DNA of 54,772 bases from assembly GCA_947303715.1 (NCBI GenBank), contig CAMYYY010000014.1, positions 1 to 54,772 on the forward strand. Direction: 5' to 3'. Made by a program: the position numbers and the translations under genes. The notes under the pieces were generated by a model that had not been told where the DNA came from, searched no databases, and saw only the letters and a program-made list of their open reading frames with translations. The DNA comes from an uncultured Bacteroidales bacterium. GTDB taxonomy: Bacteria; Bacteroidota; Bacteroidia; Bacteroidales; Bacteroidaceae. The stretch's first letter is position 1. Each line of letters starts with the position of its first letter. Shown here piece after piece: positions 9,543-17,527 of the stretch.

Positions 9543-10837
9543 CTCTTCTTCAGATACTGATACCCGATGCGGCAACGGAGGCAGTCCTTCCGTTCGCAAT
9601 AGGCATGTTTCAGGTGGATGAGCGCCTGGCTATCCACGGCACTATTCACAGTAAGGCCGCAGTCGTTCCAGCTGCGGATGATGTAGTTGTTCTCGGCGGG
9701 AAGCTGTTCAAGCATGTTGATGGCGCGTTCCTGTGCCGCGTCGTCACCTATATGGCGGCCGTAGGTGAAGAGGAAGGGTAGGACGGCGTTGATGAGCAAC
9801 AGCGTTAGTGAGGCTTCGCCCAAGACCTTCGGACGGTTGGCTGTCGGCGTGCTGGCAAAGGTGAAATGGGTGTTCCAGTAGGGCGATGTCCCCACACGCA
9901 GCAGGGAGGTGATGTTCTCTTTATCGGGCAGCCCAATCAGCGTGGATGCCGAGATATTGTCGTTGTAGTAGAGCATGGCCAGCTGAGCCATACGCACGAA
10001 GGGGGAATTGTCGGGCCTCATGCGGGCAAACTTCCAAAGCGAGGTAGCAATAGGGGTGAGGCTGAACTTATGCGCCAGAAAATCGTATTCGCGGCAGAGT
10101 TGCCGGTAGTAGTCGTCCTTCATAGCCTCGTCGCGGTAGTAGTAGGGTAGGGCATTGAGGCGCAGCAGTCCTGCCTGACCGAAGAAGATGGCCTCGACCT
10201 GAAGGAGGTTGTCGCGATGCTTATCGACTGCGCGGAAGGGGATGGAGTGTGCCCAGGCATCAAAGGCATCGCCGTTGACACCAAAACCGAACGAGCGCGC
10301 CAACGTGGCGAAGAGGGCATCGTTCCAGTTCTTCTCATGCTGCTCGTAGCGTTCCATGATCTGCTGGAGGCGCATCTCCATCCGCTCGAACAGAAGGGCC
10401 GAGAGCCAGCTGTGGATGGTAAGCGTCGAAAGGTCGCCCACGATGCGGTAACAGGGCGGGTAATGGTCTTCGTGGAGCAGGGCGTCGTAGCGGCTGCGGA
10501 TGGAGTCGGGGATGGGAAGTACCAGTTGGGGGATGAGCTGCCCGTTGCGTCGATGGATGGTGGCATCACTCTCGCCGACGACATGGAGGATGATGGAGTC
10601 GTAGCGCTCGTCCTCGTCGTGGTGATGGAGGAACCAGTCGGACGCCTTCATGTGAAGCTCCACGTTGCCCACCCACTTTGTGCCGTCGATGACGACTTTG
10701 GCGTTGAAGAAGTCGGGGCCTGCGTTGGAGTTGGGCAATCCGGCATCGATGACTTCGACAGTCTGACCGTCGATGGTTTTGAGCGGAGAGAGCGGAAACA
10801 GGCGGTGCTTCCAGACGTAGTGCAGCAGTTCTTCCAT
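9539..10837 (-). CDS. DUF2851 family protein
   Basis: This 432-residue protein begins MEELLHYVWKHRLF. It has the DUF2851 hallmark near residues 35-65 (NAGPDFFNAKVVIDG, then WVGNVELHMKASDW) and a C-terminal cluster CxxKDCLRCRIG. Its length is normal for this Bacteroidetes-centred family of unknown function. There is no signal peptide, so it is probably cytosolic. The fold near DAGxxNxxAGPDF suggests a nuclease-like or metal-binding site, but that is inference. It is divergent from dapB, about 80 bp away, with its own -7 element. The stop overlaps the GH31 stop by four bases. Confidence 0.85.
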   Translation of the reverse strand: MEELLHYVWKHRLFPLSPLKTIDGQTVEVIDAGLPNSNAGPDFFNAKVVIDGTKWVGNVELHMKASDWFLHHHDEDERYDSIILHVVGESDATIHRRNGQLIPQLVLPIPDSIRSRYDALLHEDHYPPCYRIVGDLSTLTIHSWLSALLFERMEMRLQQIMERYEQHEKNWNDALFATLARSFGFGVNGDAFDAWAHSIPFRAVDKHRDNLLQVEAIFFGQAGLLRLNALPYYYRDEAMKDDYYRQLCREYDFLAHKFSLTPIATSLWKFARMRPDNSPFVRMAQLAMLYYNDNISASTLIGLPDKENITSLLRVGTSPYWNTHFTFASTPTANRPKVLGEASLTLLLINAVLPFLFTYGRHIGDDAAQERAINMLEQLPAENNYIIRSWNDCGLTVNSAVDSQALIHLKHAYCERKDCLRCRIGYQYLKKS

Positions 10838-10857
10838 AGGACGCGTAAGAATTTGGG

Positions 10858-10865
10858 CAAAAATA
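10858..10865 (-). promoter_or_regulatory. -7 element for the DUF2851 gene
   Basis: TATTTTTG on the minus strand matches TAnnTTTG and lies 20 bp before the minus-strand ATG at 10837. Confidence 0.55.
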
Positions 10866-10888
10866 GTGGTTTTTTGGCGAAAAACCTC

Positions 10889-10896
10889 TACCTTTG
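10889..10896 (+). promoter_or_regulatory. -7 element for dapB
   Basis: TACCTTTG lies 21 bp before the ATG at 10918. The -33 region is not clear. Confidence 0.7.
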
Positions 10897-10917
10897 CGGC
10901 GAAAAACGGAAGAAAAA

Positions 10918-11616
10918 ATGAAAATAGCGCTTATCGGATATGGCAAGATGGGTCATCTGCTGGAACAGACGGCTCTCAGTCGCGGCCACGAAGTGGTCAG
11001 CATTATCGACGTGGACAACCTTCAGGACTTCAACAGCGATGCCTTCCGCAGCGCTGACGTCGCTATTGAGTTCACTGCCCCATCGGTAGCGTTCGATAAC
11101 GTCCGCGAGGCTTTTGCCCAAGGCGTAAAAGTGGTGAGTGGTACTACGGGCTGGTATAGCGAGCATGAGGCAGAGTTGCGCAGCCTTTGCACAGAGGGTG
11201 GCAACACGCTCTTCTGGAGCAGCAACTATAGCGTGGGTGTTGCCTTGTTCCGCGCTGTAAACCGTCAGCTGGCAAGACTGATGAACGACTATCCTGGCTA
11301 TGCCGTCCGTATGGAGGAGACCCACCACATCCACAAGCTGGATGCCCCGAGCGGCACGGCTATCACCATTGCCGACGATATCCGCGACGAACTGAAGCGT
11401 ATCAGTAACGTCCCCATCACCAGCATTCGCGAAGGTGAGGTGCCGGGCATTCATACCGTGAACTACGAGAGTGATGCTGACGTCATCACGCTGACCCATT
11501 CCGCCAAGAACCGTACAGGCTTTGCCCTTGGCGCTGTGCTGGCAGCTGAGTTCACGGCACGTCAGCACGGAGGAATTTTCGGCATCGACGACCTCTTCCC
11601 CTGGTTGACTAAGTAA
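10918..11616 (+). CDS. dapB: 4-hydroxy-tetrahydrodipicolinate reductase
   Basis: This 232-residue cytosolic enzyme reduces the dihydrodipicolinate precursor with NAD(P)H in lysine and diaminopimelate synthesis. The N-terminus MKIALIGYGKMG is the nucleotide-binding loop. SSNYSVGV and ETHHIHKLDAPSGTA form the substrate and catalytic region, and QHGGIFGIDDLF closes the protein. An upstream in-frame ATG at 10894 lies within the -7 element, so I start at 10918. Bacteroidetes DapB proteins are shorter than the E. coli enzyme (273 residues), and this fits. lepB follows 77 bp downstream and may be co-transcribed. Confidence 0.96.
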   Translation: MKIALIGYGKMGHLLEQTALSRGHEVVSIIDVDNLQDFNSDAFRSADVAIEFTAPSVAFDNVREAFAQGVKVVSGTTGWYSEHEAELRSLCTEGGNTLFWSSNYSVGVALFRAVNRQLARLMNDYPGYAVRMEETHHIHKLDAPSGTAITIADDIRDELKRISNVPITSIREGEVPGIHTVNYESDADVITLTHSAKNRTGFALGAVLAAEFTARQHGGIFGIDDLFPWLTK

Positions 11617-11693
11617 AAGTCTTAAAAAGCGTTATTATTGAAACCAACGAACGTGGACGCTCCGTCTAACGTAGGACAACAGAAAAACAGAAT

Positions 11694-13130
11694 ATGAAAA
11701 AAGCAAGTCGTAAGTCGTGGATTAAGTGTATCGTCGTCATCGTGCTCTACCTGGCCTTCCTCTATTGGATTAAGAGCTGGTGGGGACTGGTGGTCGTGCC
11801 CTTCCTGTTCGATGCCTATATCACCAAGTTGGTGCCGTGGACGTGGTGGAAGAACCTTAAGAGCGATTTCTGGCGTGGCGTGATGAGCTGGGTCGATGCC
11901 ATCGTCTTTGCCCTTGTGGGTGTCTATTTCGCCAATCTCTACTGGTTCCAGAACTACACCATTCCCTCGTCATCCTTGGATAAGAGCTTGCTGGTGGGCG
12001 ACTACCTCTACGTGAGCAAGGTGGCCTATGGACCGCGCAAACCGATGACACCCCTCACCATGCCCCTCACGCAGCATACCATGCCGAGGTGGCTGGGCGG
12101 CGGAAAGAGTTACTTCGAAAAGCCGCAATGGAGCTACAAGCGTGTGGCGGGTTGGGGAAAAATCAAGCAGAACGACATCGTGGTCTTTAACTACCCGACG
12201 GGTGATACCATCGTCAGCAATCCTAAGTATAGCGCCATGGACTACTACAAGCTGGCCTCGGACATCAGTCAGCACCTGAATGGCGGCTACCCTGCTACGG
12301 ACAGTCTCTCGGCTTGGGAGGAACGGCAGATGTTCGACCGCTTCCTGGCCAAGGGACGTCAGTATATTGCGAGCAACGAACGTGAGTTTGGGCGCGTCGC
12401 TACCCGCCCTGTCGATCGCAGGGAAAACTATGTGAAGCGTTGTGTGGGTCTGCCCGGACAGACGTTGGAAATCAAGGATCGCATCATCTACCTGGACGGC
12501 AAGGCCAACAAGGAACCCGACAATGTGCAGTACTTCTATCAGGTTGCCACCACGCGTCCCATCCCTGAGAAGGTGCGTCGCGAACTGGGCATCAGCCTCG
12601 AGGATTTGAAGGGACGCAACGCATCCGGCACCCTCTATTATCTGCCGTTGACACAGCGTATGGTGGACGACCTGCGCAGCCGCGACTTTGTGACGGGCGT
12701 CACTCTGATGCCTCAGGAAACCGATGGCGGCCTCTATCCGCTGAACAAGCACACGGGGTGGAGCATCGACAACTACGGCCCGCTGTGGATCCCCGCCAAA
12801 GGTGCTACCGTTCAGCTGACGCTTGACAACCTGCCCTTCTACGAGCGTCCCATTCGCGTCTATGAGGGCAACGACCTCCGTGTCAAGGATGGCACCATCT
12901 ACATCAATGGCGAGGTGGCAACGAGCTATACCTTCAAGATGGACTACTATTGGATGCAGGGCGACAACCGCCACAACAGCCTCGACAGCCGCTACTGGGG
13001 CTTCGTACCTGAAGACCATATCGTGGGCAAGCCTCGCTTCATCTGGCTCAGCCTCGACAAGGATCGCAGCCTCTTCGATGGTAAAATCCGCTGGAAACGC
13101 CTCTTCACAGGAGTAAAGAAATACAACTGA
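11694..13130 (+). CDS. lepB: Signal peptidase I
   Basis: This 478-residue membrane protease removes signal peptides from exported proteins. Two hydrophobic segments lie in the first 50 residues and a third near residues 65-85. Box B reads IPSSSLDKSLLVGD, giving the likely nucleophile Ser94. NYVKRCVGLPG gives the general base Lys248. QGDNRHNSLDSRYWGFV is the conserved C-terminal box. Ser and Lys are 154 residues apart, against 55 in E. coli, because of a large insertion that is common in Bacteroidetes homologues. The usual Met after the catalytic Ser is Leu here. No clear promoter is seen in the gap from dapB. Confidence 0.95.
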   Translation: MKKASRKSWIKCIVVIVLYLAFLYWIKSWWGLVVVPFLFDAYITKLVPWTWWKNLKSDFWRGVMSWVDAIVFALVGVYFANLYWFQNYTIPSSSLDKSLLVGDYLYVSKVAYGPRKPMTPLTMPLTQHTMPRWLGGGKSYFEKPQWSYKRVAGWGKIKQNDIVVFNYPTGDTIVSNPKYSAMDYYKLASDISQHLNGGYPATDSLSAWEERQMFDRFLAKGRQYIASNEREFGRVATRPVDRRENYVKRCVGLPGQTLEIKDRIIYLDGKANKEPDNVQYFYQVATTRPIPEKVRRELGISLEDLKGRNASGTLYYLPLTQRMVDDLRSRDFVTGVTLMPQETDGGLYPLNKHTGWSIDNYGPLWIPAKGATVQLTLDNLPFYERPIRVYEGNDLRVKDGTIYINGEVATSYTFKMDYYWMQGDNRHNSLDSRYWGFVPEDHIVGKPRFIWLSLDKDRSLFDGKIRWKRLFTGVKKYN

Positions 13131-13297
13131 TTTACGATTTGACAATTCACTTTTAATTTACGATTTGACAATTTACGATTTACTATTTATTTTTCAATTG
13201 GACTATTTAGTAATTTACCCATTGCGCTGCCTAAATAATTAAATAACAAAATCGTTAAATCAATCGTAAATAGTAAATCGTTCAATCGTAAATAACC
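13131..13297. repeat. 7-bp periodic intergenic repeat with inverted arms
   Basis: Degenerate heptamers such as TTTACGA, TTTGACA and TTTACTA run through 13133-13195. Their complements (AATCGTA, AATAGTA) run through 13262-13295. A perfect 15-bp inverted repeat joins 13175-13189 to 13267-13281 (ACGATTTACTATTTA). It could fold into a long AT-rich hairpin between lepB and the WbqC-like gene. Confidence 0.8.
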
Positions 13298-13990
13298 ATG
13301 CTTCTCTCCTCGGCTTATCTTCCCCCTGTCTGGTACTTCACGAAACTATTTTTGTGCGACGGCAAGGAGGTGCAGATTGAGCAATGGGATCATTATGTGA
13401 AGCAGACCTACCGTAACCGTTGCGTCATTGGCGGGGCAGATGGTTTGCTGGCACTTACCGTCCCCACGGAAAAGCCTGAGACCCCCAAATGCTACATGCG
13501 CGACGTGCGCATCTCCGACCACGGCAACTGGCGTCACCAGCATTGGAATGCCCTTGAAGCTGCCTATGGTCAGACGCCGTTTTTCCTCTATTACGAAGAT
13601 GACTTCCGCCCCTTCTACGAGCGCCGCTTTGAGTTCCTCTTCGACTTCAATCTCCAGCTCATAGCCCTTTGTTGCCAGCTCATCGACATCCATCCCCATC
13701 TGCACCCTACGGAAGAGTTCTCCGTCCCCAATCCTCAATCTTCCATCCCTAATCTTCAATCTTCAATTTTCAATCTTCAATCTTCTTCCGATTTCCGTTC
13801 CCTCATTCACCCGAAGCACGACCCAGCCTGCGACCCTACGTTCCGTCCCGCTCCTTACTATCAGGTGTTTGCCGATCGCTTTGGCTTCCGTCCCAACCTC
13901 AGCATCGTTGACCTTCTGTTCAATATGGGCCCCGAAAGCCTTCTTGTCCTCCAACAATCAATAATAAACGAAGATGAAGGTTGTCGTTGA
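13298..13990 (+). CDS. WbqC-like family protein
   Basis: This 230-residue protein begins MLLSSAYLPPVWYFTKLF and carries the WbqC-family pattern QIEQWDHYVKQTYRNRC, then HWNALEAAYGQTPFFLYYEDDF. The family occurs in surface-polysaccharide loci and as a lone Bacteroidetes gene; its reaction is not established. Residues near 143-165 (NPQSSIPNLQSSIFNLQSS) are a repeat-derived insertion shared with the next gene. Its end overlaps pdxB by 17 bp, so the two are probably translated from one message. Confidence 0.85.
   Translation: MLLSSAYLPPVWYFTKLFLCDGKEVQIEQWDHYVKQTYRNRCVIGGADGLLALTVPTEKPETPKCYMRDVRISDHGNWRHQHWNALEAAYGQTPFFLYYEDDFRPFYERRFEFLFDFNLQLIALCCQLIDIHPHLHPTEEFSVPNPQSSIPNLQSSIFNLQSSSDFRSLIHPKHDPACDPTFRPAPYYQVFADRFGFRPNLSIVDLLFNMGPESLLVLQQSIINEDEGCR
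13727..13790 (+). repeat. In-frame CAATCTT heptamer repeat in the WbqC-like gene
   Basis: Degenerate copies of CAATCTT (7-bp period) encode a Ser/Gln/Asn-rich stretch that interrupts an otherwise ordinary domain. The same repeat with the same reading phase occurs in pdxB at 14430-14478. Confidence 0.85.
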
Positions 13991-14966
13991 CGATAAGATT
14001 CCCTACTTGCTGACGCCCTTACGTAGTGTGGCAGAGGTGACGGCATTGCCTGCTGAGGCTATCACCGCTGAGGTTGTCCGCGATGCTGATGCCCTCATTG
14101 TCCGCACCCGTACCCGTTGCGATGCCTCGCTGCTTGACGGTAGCCGCGTCCGCTTCATCGCTACTGCTACCATTGGTTACGATCATATCGACACCGCCTA
14201 CTGCGCCTCTCACGACATCTGCTGGACGAATGCCCCAGGTTGCAATGCCTCGTCTGTCTGCCAGTATGTCGAGTGTGCCCTGCGTCTGATGGATAGCGAG
14301 GGGGTGATTGCCCTTTCACCGTCCACCACCATTGGCATCGTTGGTGTGGGTCATGTAGGCTCATTGGTCAAGGCCATGTCAGAGCATCTCGGTCTCCGTA
14401 CCCTTTGCTACGACCCCCCATTGGCAGCGCAATCTTCAATCCCCAATCTTCAATCTTCAATCTTCAATCTTCAATCTTGCGACATCCTCACCTTCCATGT
14501 CCCTTTGACGAACGACGGCCCCTATCCCACATGGCACATGGCGGATGAAACCCTTTTTGCCTCGCTTCAGCATAAGCCCCTCTTTATCAACACCTCGCGG
14601 GGTGCTGTGGCGGATACTGCCGCTCTGAAAGCTGCCTTGCGCGATGGTCGCATCCGTCAGGCTGTCATTGATGTCTGGGAGGGCGAGCCCGATATTGACC
14701 TCGACCTGCTCCGTATGGCTCGCATCACTACTCCCCACATTGCTGGTTATAGTGCCGACGGCAAAGCCCGCGCTTCCCAGATGGTTCTCGATGCCCTCAC
14801 CACCCACTTCGGCCTTCCTTCGGTAGCAGCTGAGACACCTCCCCCCTCATCCACCCCTTACGACATCGATGCCGACAGCCTCCGTCTCAAAGCCTCTCCC
14901 TCCACCTTCGAATACCAGCGCAACCACTACCCCCTCCGCCGCGAAAATAATTCTATATTATCGTAG
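13974..14966 (+). CDS. pdxB: 4-phosphoerythronate dehydrogenase
   Basis: This 330-residue NAD-dependent D-2-hydroxyacid dehydrogenase family enzyme oxidises 4-phosphoerythronate in pyridoxal phosphate synthesis. MKVVVDDKIPYL and the family pattern ATIGYDHID are present. GIVGVGHVGS is the Rossmann loop, INTSRGAVAD and DVWEGEPDID hold the catalytic region, and TPHIAGYSADGKARAS supplies the catalytic His. Residues near 152-168 (QSSIPNLQSSIFNLQS) are an insertion between the Rossmann beta-strand and CDILTFHVPL, encoded by heptamer repeats. It overlaps the WbqC-like gene. Confidence 0.93.
   Translation: MKVVVDDKIPYLLTPLRSVAEVTALPAEAITAEVVRDADALIVRTRTRCDASLLDGSRVRFIATATIGYDHIDTAYCASHDICWTNAPGCNASSVCQYVECALRLMDSEGVIALSPSTTIGIVGVGHVGSLVKAMSEHLGLRTLCYDPPLAAQSSIPNLQSSIFNLQSCDILTFHVPLTNDGPYPTWHMADETLFASLQHKPLFINTSRGAVADTAALKAALRDGRIRQAVIDVWEGEPDIDLDLLRMARITTPHIAGYSADGKARASQMVLDALTTHFGLPSVAAETPPPSSTPYDIDADSLRLKASPSTFEYQRNHYPLRRENNSILS
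14430..14478 (+). repeat. In-frame CAATCTT heptamer repeat in pdxB
   Basis: Seven near-perfect 7-bp units, CAATCTT with one CAATCCC variant, lie in frame. The translation matches the insertion in the upstream WbqC-like protein. Confidence 0.9.
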
Positions 14967-14992
14967 ACTGTCGAACGCAGTTCGCTCTTGTT

Positions 14993-15055
14993 AAATGACC
15001 CTGTCATTTATTTAAACGACGCTGTCATTTATATAAATGACGCCGTCATTTACAA
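14993..15055. repeat. Three 21-bp palindromic tandem units
   Basis: Units at 14993, 15014 and 15035 are exactly 21 bp long. Each holds a dyad of the form AAAYGAC-3 nt-GTCATTT; the third is AAATGACGCCGTCATTT. The array fills the gap between the convergent pdxB and helix-hairpin-helix genes. It may act as a terminator or protein-binding array. Confidence 0.85.
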
Positions 15056-15073
15056 ATAACAGAAGCCTTCGTA

Positions 15074-16015
15074 CTACTCGAACGTGAGGTAGGGGGCGAG
15101 GCGTTGGATGTCTTCGTCGGAGAATTCGTTGAGGAAGGAGAGTTGGCGGAGGTTGACGACACGACCGCTTTTGTGGCGGAGGTCCATGATGGCTTTGGCG
15201 CGGTAGTAGCCGATATAGGGATGACGGGTGAGCGTGCGGAGTGTGGCTTTGTTGACGTTGATGCGCTGCTGAGCACCCTCCTCCACAAAGACGTAATCGC
15301 CGATTTCGGGCAAGTCCTGGATGTCGCGGAGCTGACTGATGGCCACGTAACCTCCCAGTTGGCGACGAAGGCTGACGATGCGGCTGGCGTAATAAGGGCC
15401 GATGCCTGGAATTCGAATGAAGTCGGCTGAGTCCGCTTTGTTGAGGTCGAGGAAGGTGCCTGAGGGGAGTTTGTTTTCCATATAGGCCTTGTAGAGCGAG
15501 GGCTGAGGAACTTCTCCCACGTCTTTACTTTGCTCCTCTTGAAAGATAGCCTCTCCCTCCTGAAGGAGGGGCGATTTGTTTTTTTTCATTTCCTTCCCTT
15601 TGGGGGTGGGGTGGACTGAGGCATAAGATTCTTCTTGGGGGATATAGATGTAGGGTTGGATGCGGGCGAAGGTGGTGCTGTCCAAGCCATAGATGAGGGC
15701 AAGGTCGGCGGGACGGTGAAAATGACCCCCTGCACGGCGGTACTTGACAATGTTGGAACTGACAAAGGGACTGAATCCCACAGCGCGCAGCGTGGCAGAG
15801 TCGGCGGTATTGGGATTGAAGGCGAAAGGGGTTGTCGGTTCAGGGGTGCTGGTCGGAGTGGGTGCCGTCTGGGCAATAGACGGTTGCGGGGGTGGTTCCT
15901 CGACTTTCTTCTTCCCTATCGTCGCGATAAGGGCAAGCACCAGGATGACTGCCAGCAGGACGAAAATGGCGCGACGTTCGGATCGGGTGAAGGCAAAATG
16001 GTCGGGGAAGGGCAT
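15074..16015 (-). CDS. Membrane-anchored helix-hairpin-helix (ComEA-like) protein
   Basis: This 313-residue protein starts at MPFPDHFAFTRSERR and has one membrane segment near residues 17-34 (IFVLLAVILVLALIATI). A proline-rich linker follows, then three helix-hairpin-helix units: FNPNTADSATLRAVGF, LNKADSADFIRIPGIGPYYA and INVNKATLRTLTRHPYIGYYRA. Such proteins bind DNA non-specifically, as in ComEA-dependent uptake; here the role is inferred. The linker contains the in-frame palindromic element encoding KSPLLQEG, which is also in the TPR gene at 51693. It is divergent from the VanZ-like gene. Confidence 0.85.
   Translation of the reverse strand: MPFPDHFAFTRSERRAIFVLLAVILVLALIATIGKKKVEEPPPQPSIAQTAPTPTSTPEPTTPFAFNPNTADSATLRAVGFSPFVSSNIVKYRRAGGHFHRPADLALIYGLDSTTFARIQPYIYIPQEESYASVHPTPKGKEMKKNKSPLLQEGEAIFQEEQSKDVGEVPQPSLYKAYMENKLPSGTFLDLNKADSADFIRIPGIGPYYASRIVSLRRQLGGYVAISQLRDIQDLPEIGDYVFVEEGAQQRINVNKATLRTLTRHPYIGYYRAKAIMDLRHKSGRVVNLRQLSFLNEFSDEDIQRLAPYLTFE
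15555..15571 (-). repeat. In-frame palindromic element, copy 1 (KSPLLQEG)
   Basis: The core CCCTCCTGAAGGAGGGG is an inverted repeat. On the minus strand it encodes SPLLQEG inside the helix-hairpin-helix protein. Seventeen bases are identical to the copy at 51903-51919, and flanking text (PKG upstream, EA downstream) is shared too. Confidence 0.85.
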
Positions 16016-16078
16016 CAGGAGGAACGAAAAAAAGAGGAATTAGGAATGATTAATTAGGAATTATGCGTGAAAATGTAG

Positions 16079-16086
16079 TATCTTTG
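16079..16086 (+). promoter_or_regulatory. -7 element for the VanZ-like gene
   Basis: TATCTTTG lies 21 bp before the ATG at 16108. Just upstream (16034-16064) are degenerate 7-bp units (GAATTAG, GAATGAT, TAATTAG, GAATTAT). Confidence 0.75.
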
Positions 16087-16107
16087 CCGCCGAAAAAAAG
16101 AGTGATA

Positions 16108-16554
16108 ATGCGCAACGTGTGGTCTTTTGTGAAGGATTATAAGTTCTCGCTGCTGGTGGTGGCGGTGATATTGTTTCTCTCGTTCTTCAAGCCTCCGCAT
16201 ACGGAGCTGGACGAAATAACGAACTTCGACAAGTTTGTCCATTTCTGTATGTACTTCGGCTTCAGTGCGGTGATCTGGCTGGAATACCTCCGCAGGCACA
16301 GGAATGATGCTTCGCGATGGGTGATTCACAATACGGGTTTCTCGGTGAACTGGCTGGCGCTGCTGATGGGGGCAATGGTGCTTCCCATTGTGCTGAGCGG
16401 GGCGATTGAACTGGGGCAGCAATACCTGACGGCGTATCGCGGCGGCGAGTGGTGGGACTTTGCCTCGAACAGCACAGGTGTCGTGATGGCAGCGCTGTGC
16501 GGCTATGTCTTCTTGCGGTGCAGACGCAGACGGGGACGCGGACGCGGGGAATAG
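16108..16554 (+). CDS. VanZ-like membrane protein
   Basis: This 148-residue protein has three to four membrane segments. It has the VanZ-like pattern: ILFLSFFKP, then DKFVHFCMYFGFSAVIW, then IELGQQYLTAYRGGEWWDFASNSTGVVMA. The family includes teicoplanin-resistance VanZ, but most members have no known function. An earlier in-frame ATG at 16063 lies upstream of the -7 element, so I use 16108. The C-terminus (RCRRRRGRGRGE) is encoded by a 6-bp repeat and overlaps the convergent glsB by 52 bp. Confidence 0.85.
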   Translation: MRNVWSFVKDYKFSLLVVAVILFLSFFKPPHTELDEITNFDKFVHFCMYFGFSAVIWLEYLRRHRNDASRWVIHNTGFSVNWLALLMGAMVLPIVLSGAIELGQQYLTAYRGGEWWDFASNSTGVVMAALCGYVFLRCRRRRGRGRGE

Positions 16555-17522
16555 AGTATCTTGTTGTCCCTCACACGGTGTGCCCATTCGGGTTTCTCGT
16601 TGATGAAGGAGGCGATGTGGCGTTTGATTTTGTCCTCGTGCATGGCGTTGACATCGATGAGGATGCCTGTCTCTTCAACATCGCCGAAGTCGTCGTTGAT
16701 GGCAGTACCGAACTCAAGCATGGTGGGCGAGAGGTTCATGTAGGCATTGACGAGCGGGGGAATGTTGCATCCCAAGCGGCGCACAGCAGCATTGAGCAGG
16801 CGGTAGTCGGCCTTGAAGTCGTCCTCAGTAAGTACTACATCCAATTCCTCCACAGGGTGTTCGATGAGCAGGGGATTGTGGGGTGTGATGAGGTGGCGAC
16901 GGTCGCCGAAGTGCTTGTCGAGGAAGTGAAGGATGAGGTCGCGGGCATAGCGGTTGTACGAGGGGTACATGGTCATCTTGCCGAAGAAATACTGGGCATC
17001 GGGGAGGGTAACCATGAGGGCACCAAGACCATCGAAGAGGTTGTCGAGGGCAAAGAGTCCCTTGGTATCGCTGCGTGACGACTGGTATTCGACTGCCACA
17101 AAAGAACGTCCCAGCTCGATGGTGCGGGGCAGATAGGTCTTCATGAACTCGTCAGAGAAATGGAAGAGGTGGCTGGTGGCAAGGATGGGCTGACCTTCAG
17201 CATCGTAACGGATGTTGGGGCCATAGATGAAGCGGTAGCCGCCAATGATTTCCTCTGCATCGGGATTCCAGACGACAAGCTGTCGGCAGGGCTCCTCCAT
17301 GGTGTCGAAACTATCAATGTCGGCGCTGAGTCCTGTGCCTCCACCTCCCTCACGGAAGGCGATTTCGCGCAGACGACCGATTTCCTGCATGACGTTGGGA
17401 CTGTCGTGGGCGGTGCAGACATAGAGTACGTTACCGCCTCGGTTGGTATAGCGCAGGCGCTTCTGCTCGGTGAGTTCCTGCATGAGCAGCTCACGCGGAA
17501 TGGGGGCGATGATGGGTTGCAT
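16503..17522 (-). CDS. glsB: Glycine-lipid N-acyltransferase (OlsB/hemolysin-type GNAT)
   Basis: This 339-residue GNAT-fold protein is of the ornithine-lipid-synthase/hemolysin type. The pattern REIAFREGGGGTG, then QLVVWNPDAEEIIGGYRFIYG, then ELGRSFVAVEYQSSR is typical. Bacteroides GlsB attaches a 3-hydroxy fatty acid to the amino group of glycine, and the neighbouring acyltransferase GlsA adds the second chain. The gene lies 5 bp after glsA, matching that two-gene organisation. The C-terminal basic tail (RPRPRLRLHRKKT) is translated from a 6-bp repeat shared antisense with the VanZ-like gene. The glycine rather than ornithine substrate is inferred from lineage and pairing. Confidence 0.85.
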   Translation of the reverse strand: MQPIIAPIPRELLMQELTEQKRLRYTNRGGNVLYVCTAHDSPNVMQEIGRLREIAFREGGGGTGLSADIDSFDTMEEPCRQLVVWNPDAEEIIGGYRFIYGPNIRYDAEGQPILATSHLFHFSDEFMKTYLPRTIELGRSFVAVEYQSSRSDTKGLFALDNLFDGLGALMVTLPDAQYFFGKMTMYPSYNRYARDLILHFLDKHFGDRRHLITPHNPLLIEHPVEELDVVLTEDDFKADYRLLNAAVRRLGCNIPPLVNAYMNLSPTMLEFGTAINDDFGDVEETGILIDVNAMHEDKIKRHIASFINEKPEWAHRVRDNKILYSPRPRPRLRLHRKKT

Positions 17523-17527
17523 GGTGT

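Noticed and set aside
11970..13145. 391-codon antisense frame over lepB
   Set aside because: lepB motifs are unambiguous on the other strand and the antisense product has no recognisable domain.
16063..16107. Upstream start of the VanZ-like gene
   Set aside because: It would place the start ahead of the TATCTTTG promoter element; the ATG at 16108 fits both promoter and family.
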